NCBI GenBank assembly: GCA_009760855.2 | Contig: WPIO01000222.1 | Span: 1 to 64,000 of the forward strand | Direction of reading: 5' to 3' | From: Cristatella mucedo | Taxonomy: Eukaryota > Bryozoa > Phylactolaemata > Cristatellidae | DNA: 64,000 nt | In this document: piece after piece, positions 34,425-47,003 of the stretch | Layout: every line of letters begins with the position of its first letter | How positions within the stretch are numbered: the first letter of the stretch is position 1 | Notes under the pieces: model-generated | The model's input: only the letters and a program-made list of their open reading frames with translations | Told to the model about the DNA's origin: nothing | The model's database searches: none | Translations under genes and position numbers: made by a program

Positions 34425-35550
34425 CAGTATTATAATGATAATACGTTTGATATAGCACCTTAGGGAACTAAATCTCATTCTAGGCACTTTAAATTTGCTG
34501 CTAAGGAAATGATGCTATGATGCTGAGCCACCTCTGACCTTGACCGTGTGTTTGTCGACGTGCGTAGTCTGGAAACCACTGAGTAAGTGTATATGAGCAT
34601 ACAAAGGCCGATTCGCAATGACCCGGGAAATGCTCTGAGGAACAAGGCACCCTTTTAAAAAAAACTTCCTTCAGAGCGTCGCTGGGCCATCGGCCAAGCG
34701 TGGTACCTGTAGGTAGTGAGTATAAGTAGCCACGGAAGCATTCGAACTAAAAACACAGTCTTCAAAAGATCTCAGGTTGGTTCAATGCCATGTCAACCGA
34801 TTTGAGTCACAAGAGCGGGTGAAACCGTGTCTGGCCTCATCGGAGATTAGTTCAAGTAGAATGGCTAGCAAAAAAGCTTGACGGAACCTAATTCAGAGAC
34901 AAACCATGATGTCCATGCAGTGCTTGATGGGAAGCGTTTGCAAGGCTATGTAGAAGTGGCGTGCAGAAGAATGAGGCAAGTGAGAGACTCATGACAGAAG
35001 CGCATAGCTGCTGATTCGTTGAACAATTAACAGTGTTTCCTTTTACCGAACAGAAGACATGCAAGTAGCGAGTCTCAGAATTAAAAAAGGTTTCTCATGC
35101 ATAGTACAACTTGCTAGCGGTATGCCTGTTCAGACAGGCCAAACCTTTCGTAATGTTATGTCGCTGAAAGTATGCAGACTTGACTGCGGAGTACATCTGC
35201 TGGACGATGGAAGGTCAAAAGAAAACAGGACATCCATATTTCGAGAAGATGCTACACGAGGCATGCTGGCCGAGCTCACTAGGAAAGTTTGTCTTCAAAT
35301 TTCCGAGTTGCATTTAGTGTCCTCATAATTTAGATGTGGGTTTAGTTCGTTGCTGTTCATTTGGGAACATCAGCAATACATGCAACAAGGGAACGTCGAG
35401 AGTTTGTCATGATGGAAGCCGGGAAGGCCTACAAGCAGACGTAAAGTTTTGTATCATTTGCATAGAAATGAAAGCAAAGATTGTGCTTGCTAAAAACAAC
35501 TGCAAGCATGAGCTATGAAAATAATTGGACCACGTACAGAGACTTATGGT
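34425..35550 (-). mobile_element. Decayed LINE 3' region with GCGCC-family tail
   Basis: On the minus strand it ends at 34,427-34,500 with AGTGCCTAGAATGAG ... AAGGTGCTATATCA and a short (ATT) tail. The preceding kilobase shows scattered words of LINE C-terminal coding sequence (such as the GAAGACTGTGTTTTTAG block that corresponds to 'GDRVFS'), but the frames are destroyed. Confidence 0.5.
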
Positions 35551-38500
35551 ATCCTACAGTTTTGATGCTCTGTGGATGAACGTTGCCGTTGACATTAATA
35601 CTCAGCAGCCTCTTGCTGAGATACCTTGTATGTTGTCAAAGTGTCCGTGATGCTCAGGCAAGGTGAGAGTGTCGCTCGAGTAGAAATTGGAAATTGATGA
35701 GCCAACGCTGCCATCAATCCAACGCTGCCATCAATCAAAGCAAGCAGAGACGATCTGTTTGAATCCGCATTCCTGAGAAGGTTGCTGTGAACCCAAATCA
35801 GTGCTGAATTTGTGAAGTGACTGGCTGTAAAATCTGAAGCGTAATTACTTGCTAGGTTATAACCTTCCTCTAAGCGTAAAGTTGGTCTGCCAAGACTTGT
35901 TCTAGTGCCACATGTGAACGGCAGTACGAAGACTTGCCGAAAGTTGTTTGAGTTCTCACATTATAGTGCTGGAAGACTACAGCGTCCTCATATCAGCCAC
36001 ACAAATTAATTGATTTGTCTAGTAAAGGGAGCAGCATCATGGCAGCAGCGTTGCGCTAAGATTTTAATGATCCTATTGATGCAGTATTCTCAGCGAGTTG
36101 TTCTTGGCTGGGATAACTGTCTCGCCAATGCAATCTCACAGTTGCTGAGTGGTATGTAGTCACGTGGTATGCAGTCAGTCCCCCTACTATACTAATGCTG
36201 AGGCTCTAAGCCGCTCTAGCGCTCATGTAAAGTACAGTTTTTCACCATCATTTGATAAGCATAACTCCCTATGGCTTAATATCAAGTTAGTAAACTCGCC
36301 GGCGCTCAAGGTTTACTCCCGTGTAGGCTATAAGTAGCATGTTACAATCGGTGGTTACAATTAATCTCTTCACTCTCTTTTCAGTCTTCAAAGGCTATTC
36401 CAGTCGTATGTTTCTTTACAAATGGTACACATACTAATGGTCATGAATATGCTGCACTGCCCTTGATAGAATTTATTTCTGTGTGAGATCTACGAACAAC
36501 TACGATAGCTGTTTGCCACAATGTGACGTGAAAGTTATTTGCCGGCAGCTTATCCTTGGGACAAGCTGCCATGGCTGCCCTTTTGCTAGTGGCAAATTGT
36601 TGAAATAAAATTCAGCCACCAAGGCAACTCTAATCTAGGTATTGAGTAATAAAAACTGTCCATGTGACTGCCTTTGTCACCAGCTTTATTAGTACGTACG
36701 AACAGCCCAAAGACAATGCCGAAGGATGAAATCATTCTGTAATTTTAAGCCCAATTATTTTCCACAATGATAACTCCAAGAACACGTTCTTAGAATGATT
36801 TTCAAAGCAGTTGATGTTTTCCACACTCGGGCAGAACATCCTTTGTTATTGGCTCCGACGACAGAGCAAATATTTCTTCGATAGAATTTGAATTTCCGAT
36901 TGCCAGTCACACACTACCCACCTTAAGAATAACACCAGCAGACCTTCACTCAGCCGATCTAGTGGGACAGCCAGCGTCGCAGACAACTTAATCTAGGACT
37001 GCATCAGTGATTGCTGGAGCCTCAAATGTTATTTGGCACTAAAAGAGATCGTGAATAGCTTGATGCGCAATGTTGCACGATAGCGAATCCTGCTCGCTAC
37101 GTTGCCGCCATTTTCGTATCAAAGTTACGTTTTGGTGTACATTCTGCGATTTGCCTGATCGGAGGTCGCTGCAGGGTGAAGGCGTAAAGAAAGGCCACGC
37201 TATTATGGGGCGATGAATTTTGCATGTCAGCGTTCATCGCTACACGTTTCAGTTTGTGGTATCGATACACGCATCGCAGGGCACTGCACGCTGCGTGACT
37301 GGCATCATTTTCTATTCTTGCCGGTCAGATGTGCTCGTCGCAGTCGGTTGCTCCGGCCACGGCTGCGATAGGCGGCCTAAACGCATGCATGCAACGGTTC
37401 GCTTTCTCGACTGATCACTTCCATCTGATGAGAATGCTGCCTAATCTCACCGCATAATCTATTACGTACTTTAAGCTCGCAATTATCATTTTATGTTTAC
37501 GCGCGCTCTATAGTCATACTCAATTCAGCTGGGAAGCGATGAGCACGCATGCAGTGCAACGTGCAATCTTTCTGGATCGACCCGGTTGTTTCCTCAAGGC
37601 TGGCAGGTGGCGCGCAAAGCCTCGAACGTTTTGGAAGAGTTGGTAAGCCGACATGATGGATACTGTGTGCCAAACAAGGCAGCGTGGAAATTGCACCAAA
37701 CTTGTGGCACGAAGCTGGCCGTAATAGCTCACTAAACCTCGGTCCGATTTCGCGGGTTAGAATCGTGTGGTTAACGATCTGTTATTTATTGTCGCTGCAA
37801 GCGGTGGTGATAGCCATTGAGGCTCATCTGCTGCGATACAAAAGAGGCTGTTAAATGAGCATGTATTTTTTAACAGCCCTTAAAAATGTTTATAACGTGG
37901 TATTGACAGCGAATCAGTGCACCACCTCATTTGGTAATGGCAGCTGAATTGCGGCTCCGAAGTTTTAAGTTACTGACTGTGCCGGCCAGTTGGAAGCCCT
38001 TTGCACGAGCAGGCGCAAGGGATACGGCGTGAAATTATATAAGGTTAGCCGGAACAAAACGGTCAGCAACGCGGAATCGTAATAGCAGTTTCTAGTTGCC
38101 AAATTCTGGAATTGGTGAGATGATCGTAGTTTTAAAGTGGTGGGCTAGTGACCAGGTCTAACTATTAAAGGCAATTCGCGCGAGAACGGCACTGTCGCCT
38201 TTTGACGCCCAGATTTGTATAGTAAGCCGGGGTGGATTTTTATTTGGCAGAAATAAAACCGCAGTGATAAAAATAAAAAAATAAAAAATCACAGAAAGAA
38301 AACCGCAGCGACACAATTTTCATCGGCGAGTAATTTCTTGCCAGTCCATCCTAGAGCGCTTGAATGTTTTTTTTTAGCTAAAATGCAGTGTGGTCATGTT
38401 TCTAGCAGATATAGAGGAACGGGCGAATTATGGCGCTGACAGAGCAATGACTCACTTCTTGCATTTAACGTCAGAACACTTACCGCCAAGGCGAGAACGC

Positions 38501-38780
38501 GCGGAGGCGTATAATTCATTTTCAGTTGTTCACTGCAGATATAGACAGCTCATCCCAAGGTTCTGTTTGTCAGAACGTTCCTTGTATTCAACCTTCAGCG
38601 GGATAATTTCCTTTTTTTTCCGCAAGGAAGACTTCGGCACTGAGAGGGGTAGAGAGAGGGGCGCCAACGAGATTGCTATAGCTGGTAAAATATAACTTCC
38701 GCCTATAGCTACACGTGCGTACTTGCTTGTAGGTATATCCGTATATACTTGTACTAATACTTAATCTCGCTCTCTCTATA
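35551..38780. other. No gene seen
   Basis: Only short unrelated frames. I see no splice-linked exon set, RNA gene or known repeat. Confidence 0.5.
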
Positions 38781-38782
38781 TG

Positions 38783-38783
38783 C

Positions 38784-38854
<71 letters not shown>

Positions 38855-38903
38855 GTGTGTGTGTGTGTGTGTGCATGTGTGTGTGTGCGTGTGTGTGTGT
38901 GCG
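38783..38903. repeat. (AT)n(GT)n microsatellite
   Basis: AT repeats followed by ~90 bp of GT repeats with a few GC and AT interruptions. Confidence 0.95.
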
Positions 38904-39267
38904 TGAACGAATGATGAAATTCGGGTTTAACATCGGATAAGTTTGAAAATGAAAGGCCACACTGAGGACCTCGTATGTGGGAAAAGGCACAACCGCAACG
39001 ATACGCCGACTTGCAGAACGTCGTTATTGCGGACGTTTCTCGTCAAGCTTTTCATTGTAATCTATTGCACTGAGGCACAATCTATTGATTAATTCGTATA
39101 TAATCAATGAGCAGACGAAATGTTTGCTCGACTCTATTTCATAATTCAATGCACAAGTACTTGCTTCAGCAATGAGAGTGCGTAAAAAGGCTTCTAATGC
39201 AAAATCAGTAAATGATATTCTCCACTTTTTCCTCAAAATGGAGCTCATCTAAAATCATACGTCGCAT

Positions 39268-39293
39268 TAAATAAATAAATAAATGTATACACA

Positions 39294-39386
<93 letters not shown>

Positions 39387-39408
39387 GTACACGTGTGTGT
39401 GTGTGTGC
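39268..39408. repeat. (AAAT)n(AC)n(AT)n compound microsatellite
   Basis: AAAT units, then ~55 bp AC, ~30 bp AT, then a short GT run. Partly palindromic because AC and GT arms flank the AT core. Confidence 0.95.
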
Positions 39409-39649
39409 GCACGCATACATAGGGTCACAACGTGAGATGTCAGTCACTCGTCATTACTGCCAGACTCACGGACTCACTCACATTTGAAATTATGTAGATT
39501 AATATAAATAATAATCATGCCTTCATGTGTTTGCATATGTGAGTGCGCGAACGCATGTGTGTGTGAGGGTGTATAAGTATATGTGCGTGCGTCGGCGTCT
39601 GCACAGCGTATAAATGAATGCTATTGTGTATTTGATTACGCAGTTTAAA

Positions 39650-39960
39650 GATTATGATACTAACACACCTTCTGACAGGGCTTAAGAGAACTAGGTCTCT
39701 TTCTAGGGACCAAAATGTGCTGCAAAGATAGCTTTTCAATTGCTTGGGTGTTAAAATGTGCACAATTTCACAACGCTTAGACAAAAAAGACGGCGTGAAT
39801 GCGGCGAAGCGCAGGTAAGTGTGCAGCTTTTTTCAAATTTTGTCAGATCAGCCCATGTTGTCCTGTAAAATTGGTAGTGATTTCAGGCTTTCAGAGCACA
39901 TTGACGGAACGCAAGCTCTCTATAGAATTTAAAGTTGCTTCGTGACGCAGTCAAACAACG
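39650..39960 (-). mobile_element. Short LINE 3' fragment
   Basis: The tail at 39,650-39,722 reads, on the minus strand, TTTGGTCCCTAGAAAGAGACC ... AAGCCCTGTCA, a worn copy of the GCGCC stem-loop. The upstream 200 bp resembles the C-terminal coding region at 7.85 kb (the 'AGAGAGCTTGCGTTCCGTC' block). Confidence 0.5.
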
Positions 39961-40228
39961 AGAGTAAGAAGAGCGCGTAGTGCGACGGAAAGCTGGATTA
40001 GCCGGAAGCGTCTCTGATTGGTGGGCGAGAAAATGAGGATGAAAGAGCCTCAACGTGAGGATCGGAACGACAAAGTATACACGCTCGCTGCGAGTAAGCA
40101 AAAATTAAAATTTACGAGAATACCGAGAAGATGTCGCCCGGTGAGAGAAAATTATTTTCCTCAAGATTTTGGAAATGAATTTCACAGTCCACGAGCCTCT
40201 GAACAAAAACAAAGCCGTAGCCAGAGAA

Positions 40229-40299
40229 TTATAAATATATATATATAAATATATAAATAAATAAATAAATAAATAAATATATATATATATATATATATA
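40229..40299. repeat. (AT)n/(AAAT)n microsatellite
   Basis: Interleaved AT and AAAT units. Confidence 0.95.
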
Positions 40300-40547
40300 G
40301 GCTTGATTTTAGGGTACACGAGAATTCATCGGCTGGGGAAAGCCAGTTTGTCCTCAAGCGGTGAGCAAAAAGGAGCAGCAGCAGCAGTTGCAGCTGGATG
40401 AGGATTTAACCCGAGCGAGGAGGTCCCGAGCGGCGGCGTCGACGATCGATGTCGGCCGGTCACGTGTCAAACTCGGCCATAACTCAGCTGGAGAAAAGTG
40501 AGTGTCGTGAGCCCTCTTTTCGGAATGCAAAACGATTTCTCGTCGGT

Positions 40548-41110
40548 TGTCGAGTTGAGGTAATTATTCCTTACCGTAGCGATCGACGGCGCCAGGCCCG
40601 ATACCCTCGTTTTTTTTTTAGCGAAACAATTGTCAGTTAACCAGCCTTCGAGTACTCTAGAAAAAGTGGAAGCCTGCTGCGGTCAGAGGTCAGGGTTCAG
40701 TGAGTCGACGAAAGGGGCATCGGGTTTCTTTGTGTGCACGACTGAACTGACGTCGCTGGTCACGTTGCGCTGTTATTCAGGCCATGCATCTAAGTGTGTC
40801 GGGCTCCAGCATAGATTAAGTCAACCGAAGAAAGGTGGGGGGAGGTATTCCTTTCTTCCCCCCCCGCCGCCTCGTAAGAGTGTTCGTCACGGCGAGAGCT
40901 CGCGAGGAGTGTGGCAATAAGACCAAACTACACGCACAGTGACTTCATGCACATGCGAATAACTTTCGGTAAAATCCCCTATTGAGTTGCGACTCGATTC
41001 AGCGCACGTGGCTGAATTCGCGACCTTCAAGATAACGATAGGTAGGTAGGTATGTAGGTAAGTTGAGCCTGAAGCGCTCTGGGCGGGGTGACCTACTTAT
41101 TGCACACTCG
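40548..41110 (+). repeat. LTR-like repeat, copy 3
   Basis: Shares with copies 1 and 2 the GCCAGGCCCGATACC block, the GCTCGCGAGGAGTGTGGCAATAA block, a GCGAATAACTTTCGGTAAAATCCCC segment (read as two blocks) and GAATTCGCGACC. A (GTAG)n stretch follows at 41,039-41,063. Confidence 0.5.
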
Positions 41111-42335
41111 CGTTCACAACCTCCAGGCGGACATGCCCGGACATGTCCGGCGATGCGCTCTAGTAGCTCGCTTATTTTTTCATTATTTCGCGGTATTTCT
41201 CTTCACGCGGTGTTCGGCGTTACGTGTTGGTGTCCAAGACTCTCGACGAATTGCAGGCGTGATGGCTAAACAAGAGAATTCGCTGCCCTAGTAATAACAA
41301 GTGAAAGGTTCGATCGTATGAATTTATTTTAACAAGTTGGAGTAAACATGGGAGCGAGTGAACAAGCTTTATTCTAATCTGGGGAATAAGGACTCGCGTG
41401 TGTCGAGCGCCGAAGATGAGCGCCAGACTCGCTGCGTTGTAACGCGCGGGAGCAGAAGGGAAGCAGCTGCTGGCTAAACGCCCGATGCAGCTTTGGCGGA
41501 GGAGGCAGGATTAGAGGATGCAGTTTGTCGGAGGAACGGCTTGCGCCGATTGCATGGAAATCGCTCAGCTGGAATCAGCCTATCGCCGCCGCCGCCGCCA
41601 CCGACGCATCAAGCTAGCTGCAGCACTAGTTATGTTTACTTCGCAATTAATCTTCGTGGAGCTCACTGGGACTAACGCTGCAAAGATACACGGCCACGTT
41701 TCTACGGCAAAAAGTCGATATAGTGAATTCGGCGGCGGAAGGGCCGGAAGTTACAGGCAGGAAGCCTGAGATGGGATGACCTTTAAACTTGGCCTTTGAA
41801 CTTCGTGACGCTAAAGTTCGTACGCCAGAAGGCCGAGTTCGCTAGGTTTCCGACGAGGCGCAAAGTACAGCTTGCCCACGTTTCTCTCTGCGTGTAGAAG
41901 CAGAGGTCAGGAAATGAATTTTTCAAGAGTTTATGGCAGTATGCAATGCATGCACGCCCGGAGACTCTCGAGCAGAAAACGGCGAAACGGTTTCCACATT
42001 GTATCTGGATATAAGCGATGAATCCGAGATTGCCAACAAGGACCTGCAGTCAGACAGTCGCAACCGTACGGTCGCACCGTTTGGTATAAATCGCCCACGG
42101 TCAAGCCTCAGGCAATATGTTTTTGCATAAAATCCGCGCGACGAAAGAAAAAGAAGCCCCAGCGTGACTGCCGAGATACGCGATGGCGGGTAACATTTAT
42201 TTTGTAACCGACGGCTGACTTAGCGACCGCAGTTGCACTTGTGGATGAAGGCCGCGCGGACGCGAAAGCTTTGGGAGCGCCAGTCGGCGGTCAGGGCGGT
42301 CGTGTGTAATGTGTTACTATTCTTCTGGCAAGCCT
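41111..42335. other. No gene seen; left flank of the Polinton
   Basis: Moderate-GC host DNA without a supported gene. The last five bases, AGCCT (42,331-42,335), form the left half of the Polinton target duplication. Confidence 0.5.
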
Positions 42336-42522
42336 AGTAGTATGTGATTTTTCCCTTTCGAGGCTCTACCCCCAACGATGACATTTTTTCATTCAATCTC
42401 ACATTCGTTCGATCTGATTACAAAATGTCCTCATTGAGTGTATATCCACGAAATGGAAAAATCCCAGACTACTCACAAAATTTTAATCAACTGTTTACTA
42501 TAGTAAAAAATCATTTTAAATC
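42336..42522 (+). repeat. Left terminal inverted repeat of the Polinton
   Basis: Matches the reverse complement of 60,096-60,282 with roughly a dozen or more differences. Inside it, GATTTTTCCCTTTCG (42,346-42,360) is repeated in inverted form as CGAAATGGAAAAATC (42,449-42,463), and ACATTTT is mirrored by AAAATGT, so the TIR folds into a long hairpin with a ~30-nt loop. Confidence 0.9.
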
Positions 42523-42547
42523 AACAAATTTTATTTACTTAATATAG

Positions 42548-45500
42548 ATGTCTGAGAAAAATGAATTTTCACTGCGAGAGGGTGAATCGTTTAATGATCA
42601 TGTCAAAAGACTAGTATCTTCTTACTAATTAAAGTTTGGAACTATACCATCTTTTAATAAAAAATACGGTAAAACTTTTCGTGTTTTTTATTATCCAGTT
42701 TCTGCAGATGACGTAAATCATTAATTAAAACTCGATCATCTCATAAAGTAATAACTCCTAAAAAGAGAAAAGTAGATAGTTTCTTTAGTGAAACAAAACG
42801 TCTTCGTAAGATTGAAGCCAGTGTTTGGTTTTTAGGAAGGAAAACTGCTAATGGTAATGAGATTGATTATGAATATGAAGGTTTTAAATTATTAGAAGAT
42901 TCAGATATTATTATATATAACAATTTTTTACTCCAGGGTTAATAGATGTTATAAATAGTGTTTCTTCTAGCATAAACAATGTAAAGATGAGTCTTGTTAT
43001 TCATGTTAAATTAGAAAATTCAAAATGTGAAACTCATTTTGCTGTATTGAATAGTTCTTCACCAGCAATTTTGAATAGAGTTTCACAATTCAGATCAATT
43101 ATTGGAAAACATTTTGGTGTAATTAATAAGACACTTGATGATTGGAATGAGGGTGGTTCATCATGTAGAGATCTAAGAATTGTTGGTGCTTATGCAAAGT
43201 TTACAAGATGTACTCCTCAAATTGGAGGTTCTTATATTCCACTACCTGAAAAATTAAGGAATAAGAGATGTATCATAAACATGAAAAATACTGAAGATAA
43301 TTATTGTGCATTATGGTGTGTTTTAAGAGCATTGCATCCATCTACTTATCATAAAGAAGGAACTCATAATTTAAGAGTTATATTACAAGAGAAGTATTCA
43401 GATATATTACATTTAATAAAACCACTATTTACAACAAATGATAAAGATAAGCTAGGAATAAATTTAGTGTTATTAATAGTGTTCCAATTAGAGTTAAGGA
43501 TATTTCAAAACTTGCTAAACTATTTAATATTACTATATGTTTATGAATATACTCACTCTTTATTTCCATTAATTGTTAATTCTGAGGAAAGTGAGAATCA
43601 TGTGGATCTTCTTTGATATAGTGATCAAGGAAAATCTCATTGTGTTCTTATTACAAACTTTAATTCTTTATGTAGGAATAGTAAGGATATTGGAAGAACT
43701 TGAGTATTTTGTAAGAGATGTCTTTCAAGGTTTTATGTACAAGAAAAATTAGATGCTCATATTATTGATTGTAATTCAGAACATTGTGGAACATCTAAAG
43801 TGAAGATGCCACATGCAAATAGTAGGAAAGATGGAACTGGTGATTTAGTTATGTTTAGAAATTTCAATAAAATGATTACATCTCCATTTTTTGCATATGC
43901 TGACTTTGAATGTTGACTAGGTTCAATTGATTATCCAGAAGAAGCAATAAAAGGATCTTTCAATCAACATAAACCTTGTTCAGGTGCATATGTAATTTTA
44001 AATCATGAGGGTAAAATCGTATCACAATATCCTCAAACTTTTGGAGTGGATTGTGTTGATTAATTTAAAATTTCACTCAAGGAAGATTTCAAAAAGAATA
44101 AAGAGGAACTTGAGAAAGTGCTTAAGAAATATAAAAGTTATGATAAATCATCAATGACAGAAGAAGAGAAAAAAGAATATGATAATGCAAATGCTTGTTG
44201 GATATTTGGTAAATTCTTAGATAAAAGTGAAAAGGTATTGGATCACTGTCATTTAACTGGTAAATACAGAGGAGCAGCACATGGATCTTGTAACTCAAAA
44301 CTAAAGATATCAATCAATTCACCTAAGCTTCCAGTGTATATTCACAATCTTAGAGGATATGATTCTCATTTAATTATTAGTGCTCTCAATTGTGATGAAG
44401 GTAAAAAACAAGTAATTGCCAATAATAAAGAAAGATTTTTAACTATAGATTTCGGTGATCTATTTTTCACAGATTCTTATCAATGTTTACGAAGTTCTCT
44501 ACCTAATCTAATGAAGAACTTATCAAAGGCTGTGGTTAAGTTTGATGCAATAAGACAACACTTTAATGAGTTTGAAGAAAAACAATATGATGATAAAAGA
44601 TAGCATTACTTACTAGAAAAGGAGTTTATCCTTATGAGTACACGGATTCTTTTGCTAGATTTCAAGAAACAAGTTTACCACCGATTGACAAATTTTACTC
44701 TAGTCTTAGTGGTGATATTTCAAAAGAAGATTACGAACATGCAGAAAAAGTATGGGATGCATTTGAAATAAAAAAACTAAAAGACTATCACGACTTATAT
44801 CTAAAGATTGATGTTTTAGGTTTGGCAGATGTTTTTGAGAGGTTTCGTGATCTAATAATTAAACATTATGAAATAGATCCTGAAAGTTTTTAACAAAACC
44901 ACAATTAACTTCGATCGCAGGTTTGAAACATACGAGTGTTGTTCTTGAATTACTAACTAATCTAGATATGTATTTATTCTTTGAAAAAGGGATACGAGGT
45001 GGAATGACACAAGTTTCAAAACGATATGCTAAAGCAAACAATCCAAGGTGTATTGATTTTGACCCTAAGAAATTAACTTCTTATCTTTAATACTTTGATG
45101 CAATCAATCTTTATGGATGGGCAATGAAACAGAATTTACCAACTGGTGGTTTTAATTTCTTATCAAAGTAAAAAGTAAAATTCTGGAATGAGAATAAAGA
45201 TGATACTATTAAGAAATTTAAAACAACATCAAACAAAGGTTATGTTCTTGAAGTTGATATGCATTGTCCTAAGGAAAAATACAATTATTTCTCCGGTTAT
45301 CCTTTACTTCCAGAGAACAAAGAGTAACAAAAAATAAGTATTCAAGTTATCAAATGGGATTTAACAGAGGTATTGATCCAGTAGAAAAACTAGTACTAAA
45401 TTTAGAACCAAAAGAAAAATATGGTATTCATTATCTTAATCTAAATAATTGTATTGAGCTAGGCTATGAGTTAACAAAAATATATAGAGTATTAGAGTTT

Positions 45501-45622
45501 GATCAGTCTAATTGGTACGAAGAATATATTGATATATTGATAACAATACTAAGCTTAGGAATAATGCAAAGAATGATTTTGAAAAGGACTTCCTAAAGTT
45601 ATTAAATAATGCATTCTTTGGT
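42548..45622 (+). pseudogene. Protein-primed-type DNA polymerase B, N-terminal and first palm part (broken)
   Basis: Replicative polymerase of the element, in many short frames. It starts at an ATG after AATATAG (42,548). Landmarks in order: the pre-exonuclease FIPLP-like region (YIPLPEKLRNKR, ~43,220); exonuclease motif YADFEC (~43,900); a zinc-binding endonuclease-VII-like module (LDHCHLTGKYRGAAH, ~44,245); Exo II LRGYDSHLI (~44,350); Exo III YHDLYLKIDVLGLAD (~44,790); polymerase motif A FDAINLYGWAM (~45,095); LEFDQSNWYEEYIDI (~45,495); motif B LLNNAFFG (~45,600). The frame is interrupted by multiple TAA/TGA stops and indels. The sequence stops right after motif B, where a LINE fragment begins. 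Motif C is on the other strand at 48,983-49,003. Confidence 0.9.
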
Positions 45623-45970
45623 ATTGTATTGTATTTTTTGTATTGTATCTCCGTCAGTAACTCCACAAAGTCAAAAAGACCATGTGGGTGTTACGCTGGA
45701 GAGTTTTGTATAGCCCACTCACAGCCTAAGCGGCTTTCGGTAGCCAACAGACTTCGTCTCACGCAACAAAGAGAAAGTGGGAAGCATAGCAGAGTTAGGA
45801 GAGCAGTTGAGGTAGTGAGTAGCATAGAAGTAGCAGTTTAGGACCGCTGAAAAAGATGTGCCATAGTCGGCAGTTGGAGAGTAGATGTCGTTGCGTAAGA
45901 ATTGTGGAAGCGAGTTCCACAGTCTAGGACCTGCAGAGCTAAAGCTTCTGTCGCCAACTGTCTTTAAAGT
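45620..45970 (-). mobile_element. LINE fragment at the polymerase break point
   Basis: On the minus strand it encodes the same RT C-terminus as the 18.4-kb LINE (SSAGPRLWNSLPQFLRND, SAVLNCYFYATHYLNCS) and ends with ACGGAGATACAATACAAAA and further TACAA units at 45,620-45,650. No target duplication is seen: DNA polymerase sequence lies on one side and the end of an unrelated minus-strand ORF on the other. Confidence 0.85.
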
Positions 45971-46208
45971 CTTTAAGGAACTCTTCAAAGATTGAACCAT
46001 CTCTAACTTTAGAAAATATATTTGCTATTTTTGGATCAGATTGATTAATTCTAAGTGCTTTATATTCTAATACTAGTTTTACAGCATCTAGCAAAGTTGA
46101 TCTGATGTCTTCAATTCTACCCATTAGATAAGAGCAGATTTTAAAGTTTGAATGCTGTTGTCCTTGTGCTTCTTCAAGACAGTCCTTACTTCTTCTCCCA
46201 ATGTTCAT
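45971..46208 (-). pseudogene. Hypothetical Polinton ORF truncated by the LINE junction
   Basis: Starts at ATG 46,208 after an AATATATAGAAG box. About 75 codons (MNIGRRSKDCLEEAQGQQ, then LMGRIEDIRSTLLDAVKLV) run to the LINE junction, where the native sequence ends. It is helical and charged, and no family is recognised. Its true C-terminus is missing. Confidence 0.5.
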
Positions 46209-46244
46209 CTTCTATATATTGTTTTTATATTTTATTTAATTAAA

Positions 46245-46724
46245 TTAAATGGTGTTTGTATCAGGTTGCGCTAGTGCTGCTTCAGCTGCTTTTCGTTTTG
46301 CACTCTTACCATCAGTAATACTTGGTAGAACTGCGTAACACTCATCTTTAACAATTCCTGTGATATCAGGTTCAACGCCAGATACTCCAGATATGACTGT
46401 AGACATTGATGGAAGTTGTGATGCAATCCAAGTCGTACAATCAGCAATCTCACTGGGATCATCGAGAAGAGCATCAACTTTAGACCTAACTCTTTCCTCA
46501 AGTCCCGATAGAACTTCAGTGTGACCTGCAGTAATAATCTTTTCTGCTTCAATATCTGCTCCATCAAGAGAGAATTTCTTAACAGATGTATCAGTCATAA
46601 GTGAAATATCAGAACTGAGTTGTTGTTCATCATATGCTGTCATTCTTGACCTAACAAGATATTCAACGTAAGATTCAAGTGCCAATGCAGAAGTTGCAAG
46701 ACTGGGATCAGTGACGGCTTCCAT
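46245..46724 (-). CDS. Hypothetical Polinton protein, 159 aa, intact
   Basis: The start follows a TTTATATAGGAA box. The frame is uninterrupted, predicted mostly helical and acidic in the first 110 residues (with YVEYLVRSRMTAYDEQQL), with a central SQLPSMSTVISGVSGVEPD stretch and a short basic KSAKRKAAEAA tail. No family is recognised. It sits between the truncated ORF at 46.2 kb and the small paralogue family, all on the minus strand, inside the segment that appears inverted. Confidence 0.6.
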   Translation of the reverse strand: MEAVTDPSLATSALALESYVEYLVRSRMTAYDEQQLSSDISLMTDTSVKKFSLDGADIEAEKIITAGHTEVLSGLEERVRSKVDALLDDPSEIADCTTWIASQLPSMSTVISGVSGVEPDITGIVKDECYAVLPSITDGKSAKRKAAEAALAQPDTNTI

Positions 46725-46779
46725 TTCCTATATAAAAATAAAAATATATAAAATAAAACTTACTATAAATACCAGTATA

Positions 46780-46984
46780 AATAGAAGATATTGCACCTTC
46801 ACACTCATCTATTTCATCATAAAGATCACACATTTTAATTAGATCTGCAATAATTGAATCAGGTAGCTTAGCAATATAAGAATATAAATCTTTATCTTTT
46901 TATGTTAATCTTAAAAATACTTATACAAACATGATATGCATAGACTTTAACATCTTCATAACAAAGTATCCCAGCAATATCCAT
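46780..46984 (-). pseudogene. Small paralogue 1 (frameshifted)
   Basis: Starts MDIAGILCYEDVKVYAYHV after an ATATAGAAA box. After a frameshift in an A-run the second half resumes as LPDSIIADLIKMCDLYDEID. It is a homologue of the ORF at 47,004-47,231, with the same length and layout. Function unknown. Confidence 0.6.
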
Positions 46985-47003
46985 TTTCTATATTTAATAA
47001 AAA

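Noticed and set aside
41518-41769. Basic and hydrophobic ORF as a possible exon
   Set aside because: No splice sites or domain support it, and its Arg-rich part comes from a CCG-rich stretch.
42344-42547. Reading frame inside the left TIR, with a similar one in the right TIR (60,053-60,274), as a gene pair
   Set aside because: The similarity follows automatically from the two TIRs being inverted copies. The frame has no family match and overlaps the fold-back structure.
42548-45622. Reassigned stop codons (an alternative genetic code) in the Polinton polymerase
   Set aside because: Most stops are TAA, but TGA also occurs, the replaced residues are not consistent, and there are true frameshifts as well. 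Decay explains it better.
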